DNA of 36,985 bases, taken from NCBI GenBank assembly GCA_043381765.1, contig JBHJMP010000874.1, positions 1 through 36,985 on the forward strand, in the 5' to 3' direction. The stretch is from Collodictyon triciliatum. Lineage: Eukaryota; CRuMs. Position 1 is the stretch's first letter; every line of letters begins with the position of its first letter. The position numbers were made by a program, and so were the translations under genes. Shown in pieces: positions 12,650 through 27,154 of this stretch. The notes beneath the pieces are model-generated. The model was not told the DNA's origin. It did not search any database and saw nothing but the letters and a program-made list of their open reading frames with translations.

Positions 12650-14528
12650 ATGAGCGAGGGCAACGAGTTTGGAGACGCTTTGCTGGCTTTGCAGCGGTCC
12701 AAGTCTTTCAGTCAAGCTTACGAAGCCGCGATCGAGAAGGTAAGCGACAGCACAAACTTGACTTGCCGAAAGACAAGACAGCCAAGAAAAATCATATCCT
12801 TTATCATAACCAAGTAATACACACGCATTCCCTTTTACAAGCCCGAGCGAAGGTAGTTCGTACCAGCAACCTCAACAGAAGCAACACCATCGCAGTAACC
12901 ACATGCAGGAGGTGGTATTTCTTCTCATATACCAACTAACCATATCATTCTTTGGATGCCTGAACACAGATCAGTGATGACTTTGATGGTTTCGATTCTT
13001 CAATCCTCGGCATGACAGACCAGCTCCATAAAGCCTTAGATTCAAAGCTAAACTATGAGGTCGATGGGGTTTGTCTTGCTTGTGCACCCCATTTTATTTT
13101 ACTATGGCGAACGTTTTGTGCGTTGCCTCGTCATTTCTAACATGCATCATGTTTTTCTCTTTATCGTCGCGTTACGCCCCAAAGTGGGAGATTGAAGAAA
13201 AAAGAAAAAAAGAGAATAGAAGATACTAAAAATTGGCAATCACGTGGATATGATTGTTGTAGGTGAATCTTTTTCGTAGCGGATATTATAAAAGCATAAC
13301 ATTTGCAGAGAATCAAGGGCGCCTCCTTTTACTAGAGTACGACCGCTATGTTCGAAACAGAAAAAGAGACACCGCGATGCAAAATCCTTTCAACATGCAG
13401 CGAATGATGGGCATTCTGACCCCTGGTATATCCAAAGAGTCTTCGAAAAGCTCCACAGGCGCACAAAAAGGCCTGATTGGCCATGTGCACATCCCACCAG
13501 CACGCATGATTCTCTTACGCTCAGACTGCAAAAGCATTACGATGAAGACCAGCACCAGGGTAGAGGGACAATCGGCAGAAGCGAAGGATATCCAAGCGAT
13601 ACTGCATGAATCTGAGCTGAAAGGAAGTGGAGAGCACAAATACTGGGTCCACGCTGGCTATTCTCCCATCATTTGGGACCTAGGGGCAATGGTGGAAGAA
13701 CCCGTGCAAGTTTTTGAAAGTATTGGGGAGAAAAGACTTTCTCGAACGTTTGGTATTGCTGTAAATCCCCTCACTCAGAATTTGTACGTCGGCAACCAAG
13801 GGACATCGGAGGTTTATCAGTGCACATTGAATGGAGAGCTTATTCGCAGCCTGGACAGGGCCATACCTGAGCCGACAATACCAACATTTTCTGTTCTTTT
13901 GGGGATTGCTGTATCATCATTGGGTCGCGTGGCTGTAACTTCGAACTCCACACACGACGTGCATCTCTTTACCAGCGAGATGGAACACATTACAACTCTG
14001 AAAAAGTTTATCCAGAAAAATGAAGGCGGTGATCTTGATGAAGCTAGTTCTGGTCCGATTTCGGTAGCATTTGACGCGAACGATAACCTGTACGTGAGCG
14101 ACCACAACAACAATAGTGTGGCCAAGTTTGACGCGAAAGGAGACCTCGTCAAATCCGTCAGCTACAAAACAGTTGAAGGACTTCGTGGTGTGTATGGCCT
14201 GGGCGTTGATGACGATGATCGTGTGTTGTGCATAGCTTATGGTGTGGCAAACATCGTGGTTCTCAACTCAGATTTGGAGTATCTAGAGTCGTACAACCTT
14301 GCAGCCCCAACAAGGTCGTTCAACTCCATTGGTCGTGGGCCAAACGGAGGCTTCATTGTGACCGATTATGCTGCCAATGAAGTGCACTTTCTCAGCAAGG
14401 GCGGGACTCATATGGGTTCTGTGGCTGTGCCTGGGTCGCCCACTGCCGCATGCTTTGCCAATGGTATGCTTTATGTTGTGCGACAAGATGATGCCGCAAT
14501 CAGTGTGTTACGTTCAGGACGAGCTTAA
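12650..14528 (+). CDS. NHL-repeat beta-propeller protein (4 exons, 496 aa)
   Basis: Exons: 12650-12739, 12867-12911, 12970-13059, 13263-14528. All introns fall in phase 0. The N-terminal 75 residues (from MSEGNEFGDALLALQRS) are helical and acidic or glutamine-rich. Residues about 76-220 form a mixed region I do not recognise. From about residue 225 to the end there are at least five NHL-like strands: FGIAVNPLTQNLYVGNQG, GIAVSSLGRVAVTS, VAFDANDNLYVSDHNNNSV, GLGVDDDDRVLCIAYG and IGRGPNGGFIVTDYAANEV. NHL propellers bind protein or RNA. There is no RING, B-box or membrane segment, so this is not a TRIM-NHL protein and a catalytic role is not supported. The first ATG with the downstream GTAAGC donor sets the start. 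AATAAA follows the stop at about 14568. Confidence 0.9.
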
Positions 14529-14902
14529 ATCGTGCTGGTCCAGTAGGCCTCTTTGGCTCAAGACCGAATAAAATCGAAAGCCGATAGGCAAATGGATTAT
14601 GCATACACAAAATGCTTTATGGTTGTAGAAGGCGACCCAAGAGAACTAAATTTCTAGGCTCTATTAAAAAAAAAAAAAAAAAAAAGGAAGGAATTGGTGA
14701 ATGAAGAAATGAAGGAATCAACAGTCGAGGGAGGAAAAAAGGTTTGGAATGGGAGGGAAAAAAGAACAGGAGATTCGCGCTTTCAAAATGCCGGCTGTGG
14801 ATAGTTGCGAAAGCAGCAAGGCCAACAACTGAAGGAGAGTAAGAAGCGAAAAAAGGTGAATAGGGATGTTATTTTGTTTTTGTTTTTCTGTTTTGTTCAT
14901 GT
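14529..14902. other. Convergent 3' spacer, no gene seen
   Basis: It lies between the stops of the NHL gene (+) and the bHLH gene (-). It holds an AATAAA just after the NHL stop and a run of about 20 A at 14665. No coding exon is visible. Confidence 0.6.
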
Positions 14903-15922
<1,020 letters not shown>

Positions 15923-16761
15923 TGTGCGCAGTCATTGTGCGGGTTTGTTGGCGCGTGGTGGTCTTTATTCTGTATGGACGCACACGCACGCACACACGCT
16001 ACATGCACGCGCCTGTCCAACGAATTCGTTTCGTTTTTTCTTCTGTTGTTCTATTTTTTGTTTTCATTATTTATTTATTTATTTATTTATTTTATCTTTC
16101 TTCTTTCTTTCTCTTCAAAGACAGCTGTGTTGCAATGATTCTACAAGACGAGCCATGTGCCTCAGCATTCTCTTGTGGCAAAAGCGAGTCTTGATAACAA
16201 ACCGCCCAAACACACGAGTGTCACACACAAGCTCACTTCGTCGATTCCGCTTCGCTTTCGCTACGCAGCGCTTTTATGCTCGGTGCTGGCGGAACGAACA
16301 AAGAAAAAAATCAATGGCCAGCGAAAAGGAGCAATATGCGCGTGTGAACGCGTTCTCCACCATGCGTTTCAAACTAAATTCCCTTATGTGGATGATGGCA
16401 CGTGGGCAGCTTCGGCCGGGTGACTTCTTTGTTCGTGCGCTCAGCCTAATTATACCTTTCCACGGGCGATTCTCGTTGGTTTTCCCAGACGGAAAGGAAA
16501 GGAAAGGAAAAAAAAAAGGGTTGTGTGTTTGTTTGTGGCGTTGTTATAGAATCGCAAAGCTGAACCATATTCGGATCTTTTCCACAGAATAGTTTAGTGC
16601 CAAGAAGGAAATTCGCAGCACGTGTTCTCACAGCGTGTGCGTAGTCTGCAGTATCCGTGTGTTAGCGCCGCTTGCTATTCGGAGGCTTCGCATTGCTAAG
16701 GGTGCTGGTGATTCATGCCTATTATGGTATGGGTGTCTTAATGGAGAACGGCTCGCCGCAT
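15923..16761. other. Spacer between bHLH start and Ku80 stop
   Basis: It contains a TTTA run near 16068-16095 and short pyrimidine tracts. Open plus-strand frames exist (one from 16314), but no consistent splice chain or recognisable domain was found. It probably holds the bHLH promoter and 5' leader and the Ku80 3' end. Confidence 0.5.
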
Positions 16762-16964
16762 TTAGACAACGAGGTCAAGAAGATCAGACAGGTCGCCGCC
16801 AAAAGCCGAGCCATCAACCATCGCATCTGCGTCCGAGACCTTCTCCTTATCATGGAACTTAGGAGGCAACATAAAGGGTGTTGGTTAGCTCATCAATGAA
16901 ACAGTGGAAGCAACTATGATATTAATATGTTTGAATGGTGGCTACAAAGAGTCTGGTCGTTGAC

Positions 16965-17006
<42 letters not shown>

Positions 17007-18658
17007 ACAAAAACAAAAACAAAAACAAAAACAAAAACAAAAACAAAAACAAAAACAAAAACAAAAACAAAAACAAAAACACAAAACAAAACAAAACAAA
17101 ACAAAACAAAACAAAACAAAACAAAACAAAACAAAACAAAACAAAACAAAACAAAACAAAACAAAACAAAACAAAAAACTATTCATTCATCAGACACGCA
17201 CATGACGATATAAGATGTGTATCGGCTTTCCATATTTTCATTTGATTTTCGCATGGACAAAACACGCAAAATACCTGAGTCGCTCCCTGCAGCGTATAAG
17301 CGCTCTCTGGCCATTCGATTTGGTGGATGGGGATGATATCGCGCTTCACAACGACAGAGTTCCAGAACTCCAGGGCTTGTCCGCACTCTGCTTTCCATTG
17401 TCGCAAATCAAGCAAAAAGTTATTGAAGATTTCCCCCTCTTGGTACTAAAAAAAAAAAAGTGGCTTTAGCTACGGTTGAAAAAATTACAGTCTGATTTAA
17501 AACTAGATTCGGTATTGGGCTTGGAAAAGTATGTTGGTATGATTCACACATAAAAATGAGCTGTGCTGCGAGCGCATAAATGGACGTTTTTGGCATATCT
17601 TCATTTGCACTTACCTGGACGCAAGCATCTCGCAAAGCTTCCATACAATTTCCGGCAACCCCAAAGAACTGAGCTCCTTGTGATTCACGCACAATTCGTT
17701 TGATAGCAGACTGCATTTGCTCAAGGGCTACACCATATACATTCAAGGGGTAAATACATCGATATTGCATTCGCTACGAGAAAAGGAGCGTAAAATGTGC
17801 TCGTTCATATTCAAAAAATCACAGATTCATCAAGTATGGCGCGTCTATGACTTTGTTTTTCTTTTGCCTTGTAATGAGATGTTGGAATTATTTCCTATCC
17901 CAAAGATAAACTGAAATAAACACGAATCTACCGGGTAAAACGAAATCTTCGTCTCTGCGCCTGATGAAGCTCCAAAAAGAAAGTACGGGATTAGCTATAT
18001 CAACCTGGGAACTGCCTCTGTTCAAGAAGCTCTAAACAGTTGAGATACATGAATGAATGACACCAGATGGTTATCCTAAAAACACAAGGGAACATGAAAT
18101 ATTGAGCAAAAAAAAAAAAAAAAAATACATTGAAAATAGACGATGTAGTTATGCTAGATGATTGATTTTCTTCGTAGTGCTCCTCTTCATCCCTTGCATT
18201 TCTTTCCACCGTATCATCGTCATCTAGTTTAAAAAAAAAAATTGCGCGAGTATTTCATCGTGTGCTTTATCTTGGAACTGTAAATTCAGGAGACAGAGTA
18301 TTAACTTCAATCAGAATTTTTTTAACGAAAAAAAATTCAACACGAAAAGGGAAGGAAATAGAAAGGAAAGGGTAAAGAAATCCTTACAAACATGGCTAAT
18401 TGGAAATGATCTGTAAAAGTCACTCCAAACAGCCGATACTTGTTTGGTGAAATCCTCTGAATGGTTTATCAGCCTATTCCAAAAAAAAAAATAATTCAAT
18501 TTCGAAAACGACTTTAAATTTTTCAAAAAGAGCACATATGCGTTCAAATGAGAGGAGAGGAAGCCATTCAACACGCAGCAACAATTTTACTTCTCGTATA
18601 AACATATTTTTGTTGTTTGTTTGTTTGTTTGTTTGTTAGTTTGTTTGTTTGTTTGTTG

Positions 18659-18753
<95 letters not shown>

Positions 18754-20404
18754 CATTATTATTATCATTATTATTATTATCATTATTATTATCATTATTA
18801 TTATTGAGAAGAACATAGACTTCGTATTGGAAAATTACTTTTCTATTTCACAGCTTAATTTTGGAATTTCACCGTCAGACTTTGAGACTCTTTCCATTAT
18901 GCACTGTGCGATTCGATCCAAGGCTGGGTTTGGAATATCTTCCGGACAAAAGACTCCGACTGACCTGGTTACAAATTAAAATAAACATATGCGAGAAGGG
19001 TTAAATATCAGCGAGAGGAGATCAACAGTACTTGATGATTACTTTCATATCCGAATTTTGGATTATATAATTAAAATACTGACTCTTTGAATCGAATAAA
19101 GGGGATAAAATTGATTAAAACACTGACTCGATTTCATTCTCCTTATGAAGCATCATAGCAGATATCAACTTATCCGCCGCGGTCAATTGCGCCTCAGTTG
19201 GCTGGTTCGTCGATTTGCTAAGGTCGCACACTCGGATTTTACGAAGATCTTCAGCGTATGGTATCTGGTTCATAACCAAGAAGCTTCCTTCTGCACTCTT
19301 ATCTTTAAAGGATAGAAAAATTAGAGAAAAGTGCAATACAGCTCTGTGGCTACACAACTGAAAGGCAAAGGCATGACATAAATGTGCGTAAACAAAGTAA
19401 CATATCTAAAAAAATATCAAACGACATCTTACTTTTTTTTAAAAATGGCTATCGTAATAATTAAAAACAAAGGAGAAGAAAAACAAACGTGGAGTCAAAA
19501 CACATAGAGTAGGTGCAGACGTCTGTCGATAAAGAAAATGGACCAGAATTCCTCTGTGATTACTCTCAAGGGCGGTAAAAAGTGCATTCATCATATACGC
19601 AGCTTGCCTGTTTCCTTTCGGATGCGCAACATATACACTTCCTCTGGAATACCAATGACCTAACACATCAGCATTTCAAAACTTTTTAAAGAATAAATCA
19701 CTAAAGTTCGGTACATTATAAACAATGTTCATAATATTTTGATCGCCATTTCCATTCACTACGTATTTCTATTCATAAACAAACGTTGAATAGCCTCCAA
19801 CCGAACGAAGCCTTTGCAATAAAGCCCCTTCGCCATGTCGACTCTGAGTAGAGATGCATCTACCCCGTCAGTCGACAGCTTTGTATATATTTAGTTAAAA
19901 CAAATCACATATGATGTTTTTTTAATTATATATTTGAATGTAAACATATGTTAAATTCACAAGTTTCCCTCCATATTCATAGGCAAAAGCTGTTTCGCTA
20001 TCTTGAACTTCGGTGAAAGGGTTGTTCTCAAGAACCCGGGTCGTCCTTTGGATTAAATACTTGTATCCTGCCTGGCCGCCTATTTTGTGATAGTCTTCAT
20101 CATTATAATAATAATTATTTCGTGCTACAATCTTGTTTATATACCGAACGCAAGGCAACTTGAAAGGACATGACCCACATTCTAAGCAATATAAAAAAAT
20201 TATTCGACCAATATAAAAATGTTGCAAAATATGAATCACTGACCTCGGAGTCTTTTCACTTTGCCGAATGATGCTGGTTTATGAATTGACGTTTTTACGA
20301 AGCAAGATATCTGTGCACGTGATTAAGGATGTTAAATATTGTAACATGTACAGGAGGAACCCAAGAGATAGCAGGAATTTGCATATAAGATGATGAAAAA
20401 TTCT

Positions 20405-20437
<33 letters not shown>

Positions 20438-20453
20438 NNNNNNNNNNNNNNNN

Positions 20454-20499
<46 letters not shown>

Positions 20500-20872
20500 G
20501 GTATGATAAGCTTCGATGTGATATTGAGTGTCCCATTGAGGTAAACTCTGGTACTTGTCGACCGAAGCTGTGGGACGGTGAGCTCTTCCTGCAGCAGAAC
20601 CCTTGGAATAGATGTGGATGAGCTGATTCCATGCCCGCCGGTGGAATTGGGGTCTGCATCCCCAGTGAAAGACTCTGGTTGATTTGAATTCTCAGCCTTG
20701 ACAGCTGGTATTTTTGAAACCTCAGCAGCCTTTGTACCAAGATGCGATGCATCGGTATACATCGACCCATTCGATTTCTTCGATAAGTCAATCAATTTGT
20801 GCACATAGTTATTTGCCTGGTAAAGAGTTTGATTCAGTAGAATTTAACATTGCTTTTATCAGACCCTTGATG

Positions 20873-20961
<89 letters not shown>

Positions 20962-22413
20962 GCGGCTCGTGTCAATTAAGATGGTGTTTAAAGGCAATTG
21001 TGTCTCTATCCATCTTAACATGATTTAGTATCGTCTTTTCCCCCTTTCATTTTATTCGAGATAATTTCTTGTCGGCCGATCAATTGCAGAATATGACGTA
21101 ATTCTAATAAATAGCACATACCTTGTCCTTCAGCTCATCCATATTTGTTTGCATACTGCATGATTCATTAGATCGATAGTTCAGAGACATATTGAAAAAA
21201 AATATGATGTAATTGTTTTTGAAGATTGATATTGTGCACGGATGGATAGTTGTGCTGAATGAGAACTATCGACATTACAGAGACTTCAAACCATAAATCC
21301 AAGACAATCTTTTCGGCCTTCAACTTGTCCAGAATCATGGAAAATATGTCATCACTGTCATCAATTATGCATTCATTTTCCCCGATAAAAACAACGATTC
21401 TTTTAGCAACTTTGATAGGAGATTTTTGCAGCAAGATGACCTCAATCGCAGCCAAAATCGCGTTGATGTCTGAAGGGAGATAAGAATTGAAAGTATTGGA
21501 TTATTTTTTCTTTTATCATTTTTCGACGCTGAAAAAAATTCAAAAAATTATTACAACGTCTCAAAAATTAAAATACTGCTCAAATATTACACCCATAAAG
21601 AAATTGCCAAGAAAATGTTACATTTAGATAATGGTGATTTTTTATTGATACTAATAAATATTATTTTACTAAAAAAATTTTGAAAAAATGAGGGGAATCT
21701 CTAGATATTTCATACAGTCACAGTCGAAGCCGAGTTTGGGTAGGGTCCGTATAATTGTCTGTGGGGGTGAAGCGTGGCCGAAATCGTGGACAACTGATAT
21801 GTTCTCGTATCCCTCCAGATCAAAGGGCAAAGATTTGCCTGGTTTTAAGCGTTTAGATATAGGGTGGATGAGGCATCTACTTGTTAAATATTCGATTGCT
21901 TAAAAAGATGTCCTAGCCACCCTCGCTTCCCGCAACCATGACCGCCACGTTGTCTCCGTCGGTGTGCTGGTGAAAAAGGAAAAGCGATTTTAAAGAGATA
22001 ATCTCATGACCAATGTTTTAGGCTGCTGTAACTGTATTTGCGATGTAAAGCAAGGAAAACACACTATTGTGTTCAACTCGTTCATGATTCACGCAAAGAC
22101 AGAGTGTATGTTTGCTTCCTTTTGTCTCCTTCGTATGTTTGCTTCCTTTGATGCGGTATTTTCTGAAAGGAATGGTCACCAGCTTTTCTGCATATCTCGC
22201 TGCCCACTCGACAAGGAGGTCTCTCTGGTCAGGCTTTTTCGAAAGACCAGGCCCGGCGTTCAGCAGGATCAGCGACGTGAATGCCTTGTGTGCGAGTTAC
22301 GACCCTCTTCAGTCTCCAAACTCTGGGCTGGCTTTGACACGGCGATGGAATGCGCAAGGGCAGTGGTGTACGGAAAGAGACTGCAGGGGAAAGCATAGAT
22401 GACTCCAAACCAT
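16762..22413 (-). CDS. XRCC5: Ku80 DNA end-binding subunit (20 exons, 801 aa)
   Basis: Exons: 22413-22372, 22284-22180, 22002-21921, 21838-21716, 21469-21274, 21155-21122, 20816-20495, 20273-20244, 20181-19961, 19878-19785, 19659-19489, 19302-19128, 18964-18839, 18473-18388, 18223-18142, 18075-18005, 17960-17932, 17773-17615, 17436-17275, 16857-16762. Phases agree throughout. Ku70/Ku80 threads onto broken DNA ends and recruits end-joining factors. Order: vWA-like domain, residues about 15-182 (LILLNAGPGLS, DGDNVAVMVAGSEG, GYENISV); core and bridge to about 573 (AIQRHWYSRGSVYVAHPKG, IPYAEDLRKI, PTEAQLTAADKLISAMML, EDIPNPALDRIAQC); acidic linker; C-terminal helical domain about 663-770 (CMEALRDACVQ, FNNFLLDLRQW, FWNSVVVKRDII); and a terminal GGDLSDLLDLVV resembling the animal DNA-PKcs-binding tail. 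Least certain: exon 1 and the acceptors of exons 3, 6 and 16. Confidence 0.93.
16969..17177. repeat. AAAAC / AAAAAC compound microsatellite
   Basis: The tract lies in the last Ku80 intron. It starts as AAAAC units, switches to about 18 AAAAAC hexamers, then returns to about 17 AAAAC pentamers. On the Ku80 coding strand it is a GTTTT tract. Confidence 0.95.
18606..18806. repeat. TTTG tetramers followed by long ATT repeat
   Basis: About 12 TTTG units abut about 50 ATT trinucleotides, with scattered ATC interruptions at the right end. The whole tract is in the Ku80 intron between exons 13 and 14. Confidence 0.95.
20405..20499. repeat. CA/GT microsatellite with internal gap, overlapping a Ku80 splice donor
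   Basis: CA dinucleotides on the plus strand are interrupted by 16 N at 20438-20453. On the Ku80 coding strand this is a GT run starting directly at the end of exon 7, so the 5' splice site lies inside the repeat. Confidence 0.95.
20438..20453. other. Short assembly gap (16 N)
   Basis: Undetermined bases inside the CA repeat. True repeat length is unknown. Confidence 1.
20869..20961. repeat. TAA trinucleotide microsatellite
   Basis: About 30 pure ATA/TAA units lie in the Ku80 intron just upstream (in transcript sense) of exon 7. Confidence 0.95.
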
Positions 22414-22540
22414 TGTCGCGGGCTTTTTACTTGTCCTTGGCTGAGTCCTGCTGATAAAAAGTGGTTTTTGTTCTTGTTATTGATGTTGTGGTGGGTCGGA
22501 AACGAGTGTTTCGATGGTTTGCGCGAGTGTAAGGCGAAAG

Positions 22541-22620
22541 GGAAAAGAAAAGAAAAGAAAAGAAAAGAAAAAGAATAGAATAGAAAAGAAAAGAAAAAGA
22601 AAAAGAATAGAATAGAAAAG
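22541..22620. repeat. AGAAA/GAATAG purine-rich repeat
   Basis: Tandem AAAAG pentamers with interspersed AGAATAGAAT variants, polypurine on the plus strand, upstream of Ku80. Confidence 0.85.
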
Positions 22621-22799
22621 AACGAGGGATCGATCACAAGAATCTATGAAGCGACACACACGAACTCCTCTGCAGGCAGAGTCCTTATGCCCGTATTGAT
22701 TTTCCTGAATGCGTGTTCATTCTCTTTGACTGAAGAGTTTATTTTTTTGCAGATCATCCAAGCAGCCCGCCCATTAATTCTTTCCTTTTCATTCTTTTT

Positions 22800-22877
22800 G
22801 CCTTTTTGTTTTTGTTTTTGTTTTTGTTTTTGTTTTTGTTTTTGTTTTTGTTTTTGTTTTTGTTTTTGTTTTTGTCA
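22800..22877. repeat. TTTTTG hexamer repeat
   Basis: About 12 copies of TTTTTG. This is the complement of the AAAAAC unit in the last Ku80 intron. Confidence 0.9.
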
Positions 22878-23127
22878 GTTTCTGGGCGAAACTAAAGTAT
22901 CAAAAAAAAAAAAAAACCGAAGAAAAAAGGAGTCCGAAGCAAAGACAGAATAAAGCAGGGCGGCCAGAAAGAGACAAAAACACACAGCATGTTTGCAAGA
23001 CACGCAGCTATGAGGATTCCGAGGTTTTTGGTGTGAAAGGCTTGTACACCACAATCGGCTCTGGATTAAACGTGACAGCTGTAACTGTTGTGGCGGGGGT
23101 GTCTTGAAGATTCCCTAATAAACGACA

Positions 23128-23222
23128 TGTGGTGTGATGTGATGTGATGTGATGTGATGTATTGTATTGTGATGTATTGTGATGTATTGTGATGTATTGT
23201 GATGTATTGTGATGTGATGTAA
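23128..23222. repeat. GATGT pentamer and 10-bp ATTGTGATGT repeat
   Basis: Starts as GTGAT/GATGT pentamers and matures into about five copies of a 10-bp unit. A 20-bp duplication around 23221-23250 repeats the boundary sequence. Confidence 0.85.
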
Positions 23223-23268
23223 AGCGATTGCGATGTGATGTAAAGCGATTGCGCTTGAAACCAATCTA

Positions 23269-24290
23269 TTACAAACCTCCCTTCCTTTTGGCGCTGAGCG
23301 TCCGCAAGGCTTCAGGCTTGGGGATCACTACACCACTATCCTTTGAAATGCGCACTTTTGTTCCATCCTCAAGGTATTTTGTAGCTACGCGGGTGCCTTT
23401 GCTGGAACAACCAACAACAGATGTGTTGAGTCAATATCGGAGCATTATGGGGACTCAAACAGAGAAAAGGAGAGGCAAAGCAACAAGCTGTCCCATTCCA
23501 CAAAAGAAAAAAAGAAGGGAGGGAAGGAGGGAAAAGAGGGACGCATGGCAAAAGCGTAGCTCAAGACTAACCCAGTGGATGGATCGACCAATGCAAGGTT
23601 GCTGTAGTGGACTGGTGCTTCGATGGTAAAGATGCCTCCTTTGCGGTCGGGTGTGCTCTTCACATGCTTTTTCACCTGGAATATGGATGATTAAGCCGAG
23701 CAGTCCAATGAACCTAGGAATTTGCATTCGGCCATGAGAAGGGCAAGGCAGAAGAGGACGCGTACAAGATTGAGACCCTCAACAACGGCCTTGTTTCGGT
23801 GGTGCAGGGCTCGCAAAACAACGCCCTGCTTCCCTTTGTCTCGCCCAGCGAGAACCTCCACCTGCAGAGGAACAAAGTGGCCTTTGGTCAGAGGGGAAGG
23901 ACGCACGCTAGAAAGAATCAAATCGTTTGAGAGGAGAGGCAAGTAGGCAGACTTTATCGCCTCGGACAATCTTCCACTTCTCCACCAGATCGATCATCCC
24001 TTTGTAAGCCAGAGTGCGTTGGCGACCAAGATCTGGGGGCAAACAGCAAAAAAAAAAAAAAAGTTAAAATTAAAAAAATCAAAAAAATCTTTCTGTCCTA
24101 TTATGCTTATTATTAATTTTCTTTCGTTGGATTCGGAGACAGAAAGGGAGTTAAAGAAAAGTTTGGAGAAGTAAGTCGGATAATTGGGGAGGAGAAATAA
24201 GCGAGGCACGTTTTTCGCAACCAGCAGAGTAAAGGACAAAAAGGTTGGACGTTAGAGAGCGCACAAGTACTTACTCACGATGCGACTCAT
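23269..24290 (-). CDS. MRPL24: Mitochondrial ribosomal protein uL24m (5 exons, 142 aa)
   Basis: Exons: 24290-24275, 24032-23953, 23861-23766, 23675-23572, 23401-23269. Phases agree and give exactly 143 codons. uL24 binds the 5' region of large-subunit rRNA early in assembly and lines the exit-tunnel rim. Residues 33-48 (VEVLAGRDKGKQGVVL) are the KOW motif. Upstream is EKWKIVRGDK, the usual lead-in. Downstream GGIFTIEAPVHYSNLALVDP is the diagnostic mitochondrial/bacterial L24 block, followed by KGTRVATKYLEDGTKVRISK. That block separates it from cytosolic L26. The first coding exon is only 16 nt, with a GTAAGT donor. A cleavable mitochondrial presequence is not obvious: the protein starts MSRIVNLGRQ, so targeting may be internal. 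The 142 aa are shorter than animal MRPL24 and longer than bacterial L24. Confidence 0.93.
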
Positions 24291-24749
24291 TTTGTGGATC
24301 TGCGCGGCTCAGACGGTCTGGAAGTGCAATTAATCTCGTCAGTTCATTGTTCCATAATGCTCCTTGCCTCACCCTCCGAGCAAAACGCCGCCCACAAACG
24401 CGCTCTCTGCTTCGCCAAGGATTCCAGATGGAAAAGTACCGCATCTGATTATTCCCGACGAATCGTGTGCGAAAAGATTTGTGTGGTATTCAATGAATAT
24501 ATATATATTTGGAAAATATAATAATTCGCATCAAACACCCACACAGAGCCACTCTGCTGTGATTTTTTTCTATTTCGTGGTTGATTTTCTGCTTTGGTCG
24601 TGAATACGAAGAACCATTAAACGATTGCGCTCTCTTCTACCAAGGCACCGAAACTGACTGCAAAACATTAAGAAAATGAAAACGAGAAAATCATCAGCAA
24701 TAATCAGCCTATGGGATTGAACGAAGCGGTGCTGTATCTTTATGACTCA
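24291..24749. other. Spacer between uL24m start and oxidoreductase stop
   Basis: No exon seen on either strand. A short TA run lies near 24499. Probably the uL24m promoter and the oxidoreductase 3' untranslated region. Confidence 0.5.
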
Positions 24750-27065
<2,316 letters not shown>

Positions 27066-27154
27066 TTGGAGATGTCTGCGGCTGGACAGAAGTTTCTGTC
27101 GTGAGAATGGTAGTGGGCTGTGGTGCTGTTCTGTTGCCTGCGAGGAAGCATGAG

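Larger units (their letters stand above)
22414..23268. other. Spacer between Ku80 start and uL24m stop, repeat-rich
   Basis: No exon seen. It holds three simple repeats: AGAAA-type purine units at about 22541-22620, TTTTTG hexamers at about 22800-22877, and GATGT/ATTGTGATGT units at about 23128-23222. The latter end within 50 bp of the uL24m stop codon. The Ku80 promoter should lie in the left part. Confidence 0.7.

Noticed and set aside
13346-14486. Antisense ORFs within the NHL gene
   Set aside because: No domain, and the sense strand carries clear NHL repeats.
16314-16592. Plus-strand ORF beginning MASEKEQYARV
   Set aside because: Good composition for about 35 residues, but no downstream exon joins in phase and no family is recognised; not supported enough to annotate.
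16672-16899. Plus-strand ORF starting near 16672 that looks protein-like
   Set aside because: The opposite strand here is the Ku80 last exon with a conserved tail and correct phase; the plus frame is its shadow.
16914-17213. Lys-Gln-Asn and Phe-Cys repeat ORFs on both strands
   Set aside because: Translations of the AAAAC microsatellite within a Ku80 intron.
18230-18285. Extra Ku80 exon reading FQDKAHDEILAQ
   Set aside because: No GT donor follows before a stop, while joining 18388 directly to 18223 is in phase with a strong GTAAGG donor.
21899-21920. A 22-nt micro-intron in the Ku80 vWA domain
   Set aside because: It splices in frame, but the acceptor at 21839 (AAAACCAG) gives an 82-nt intron and a much better Ku80 alignment (GSEGKSLPF), so the normal-size intron is preferred.
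22285-22303. A 19-nt intron with an alternative Ku80 start at 22396
   Set aside because: The ATG at 22413 with a GTACAC donor gives a 14-residue leader of typical Ku80 length and a normal intron.
22269-22637. 122-aa minus ORF with Phe/Ser-rich start
   Set aside because: Its first half translates the AGAAA repeat and its second half overlaps Ku80 exon 2 in a different frame.
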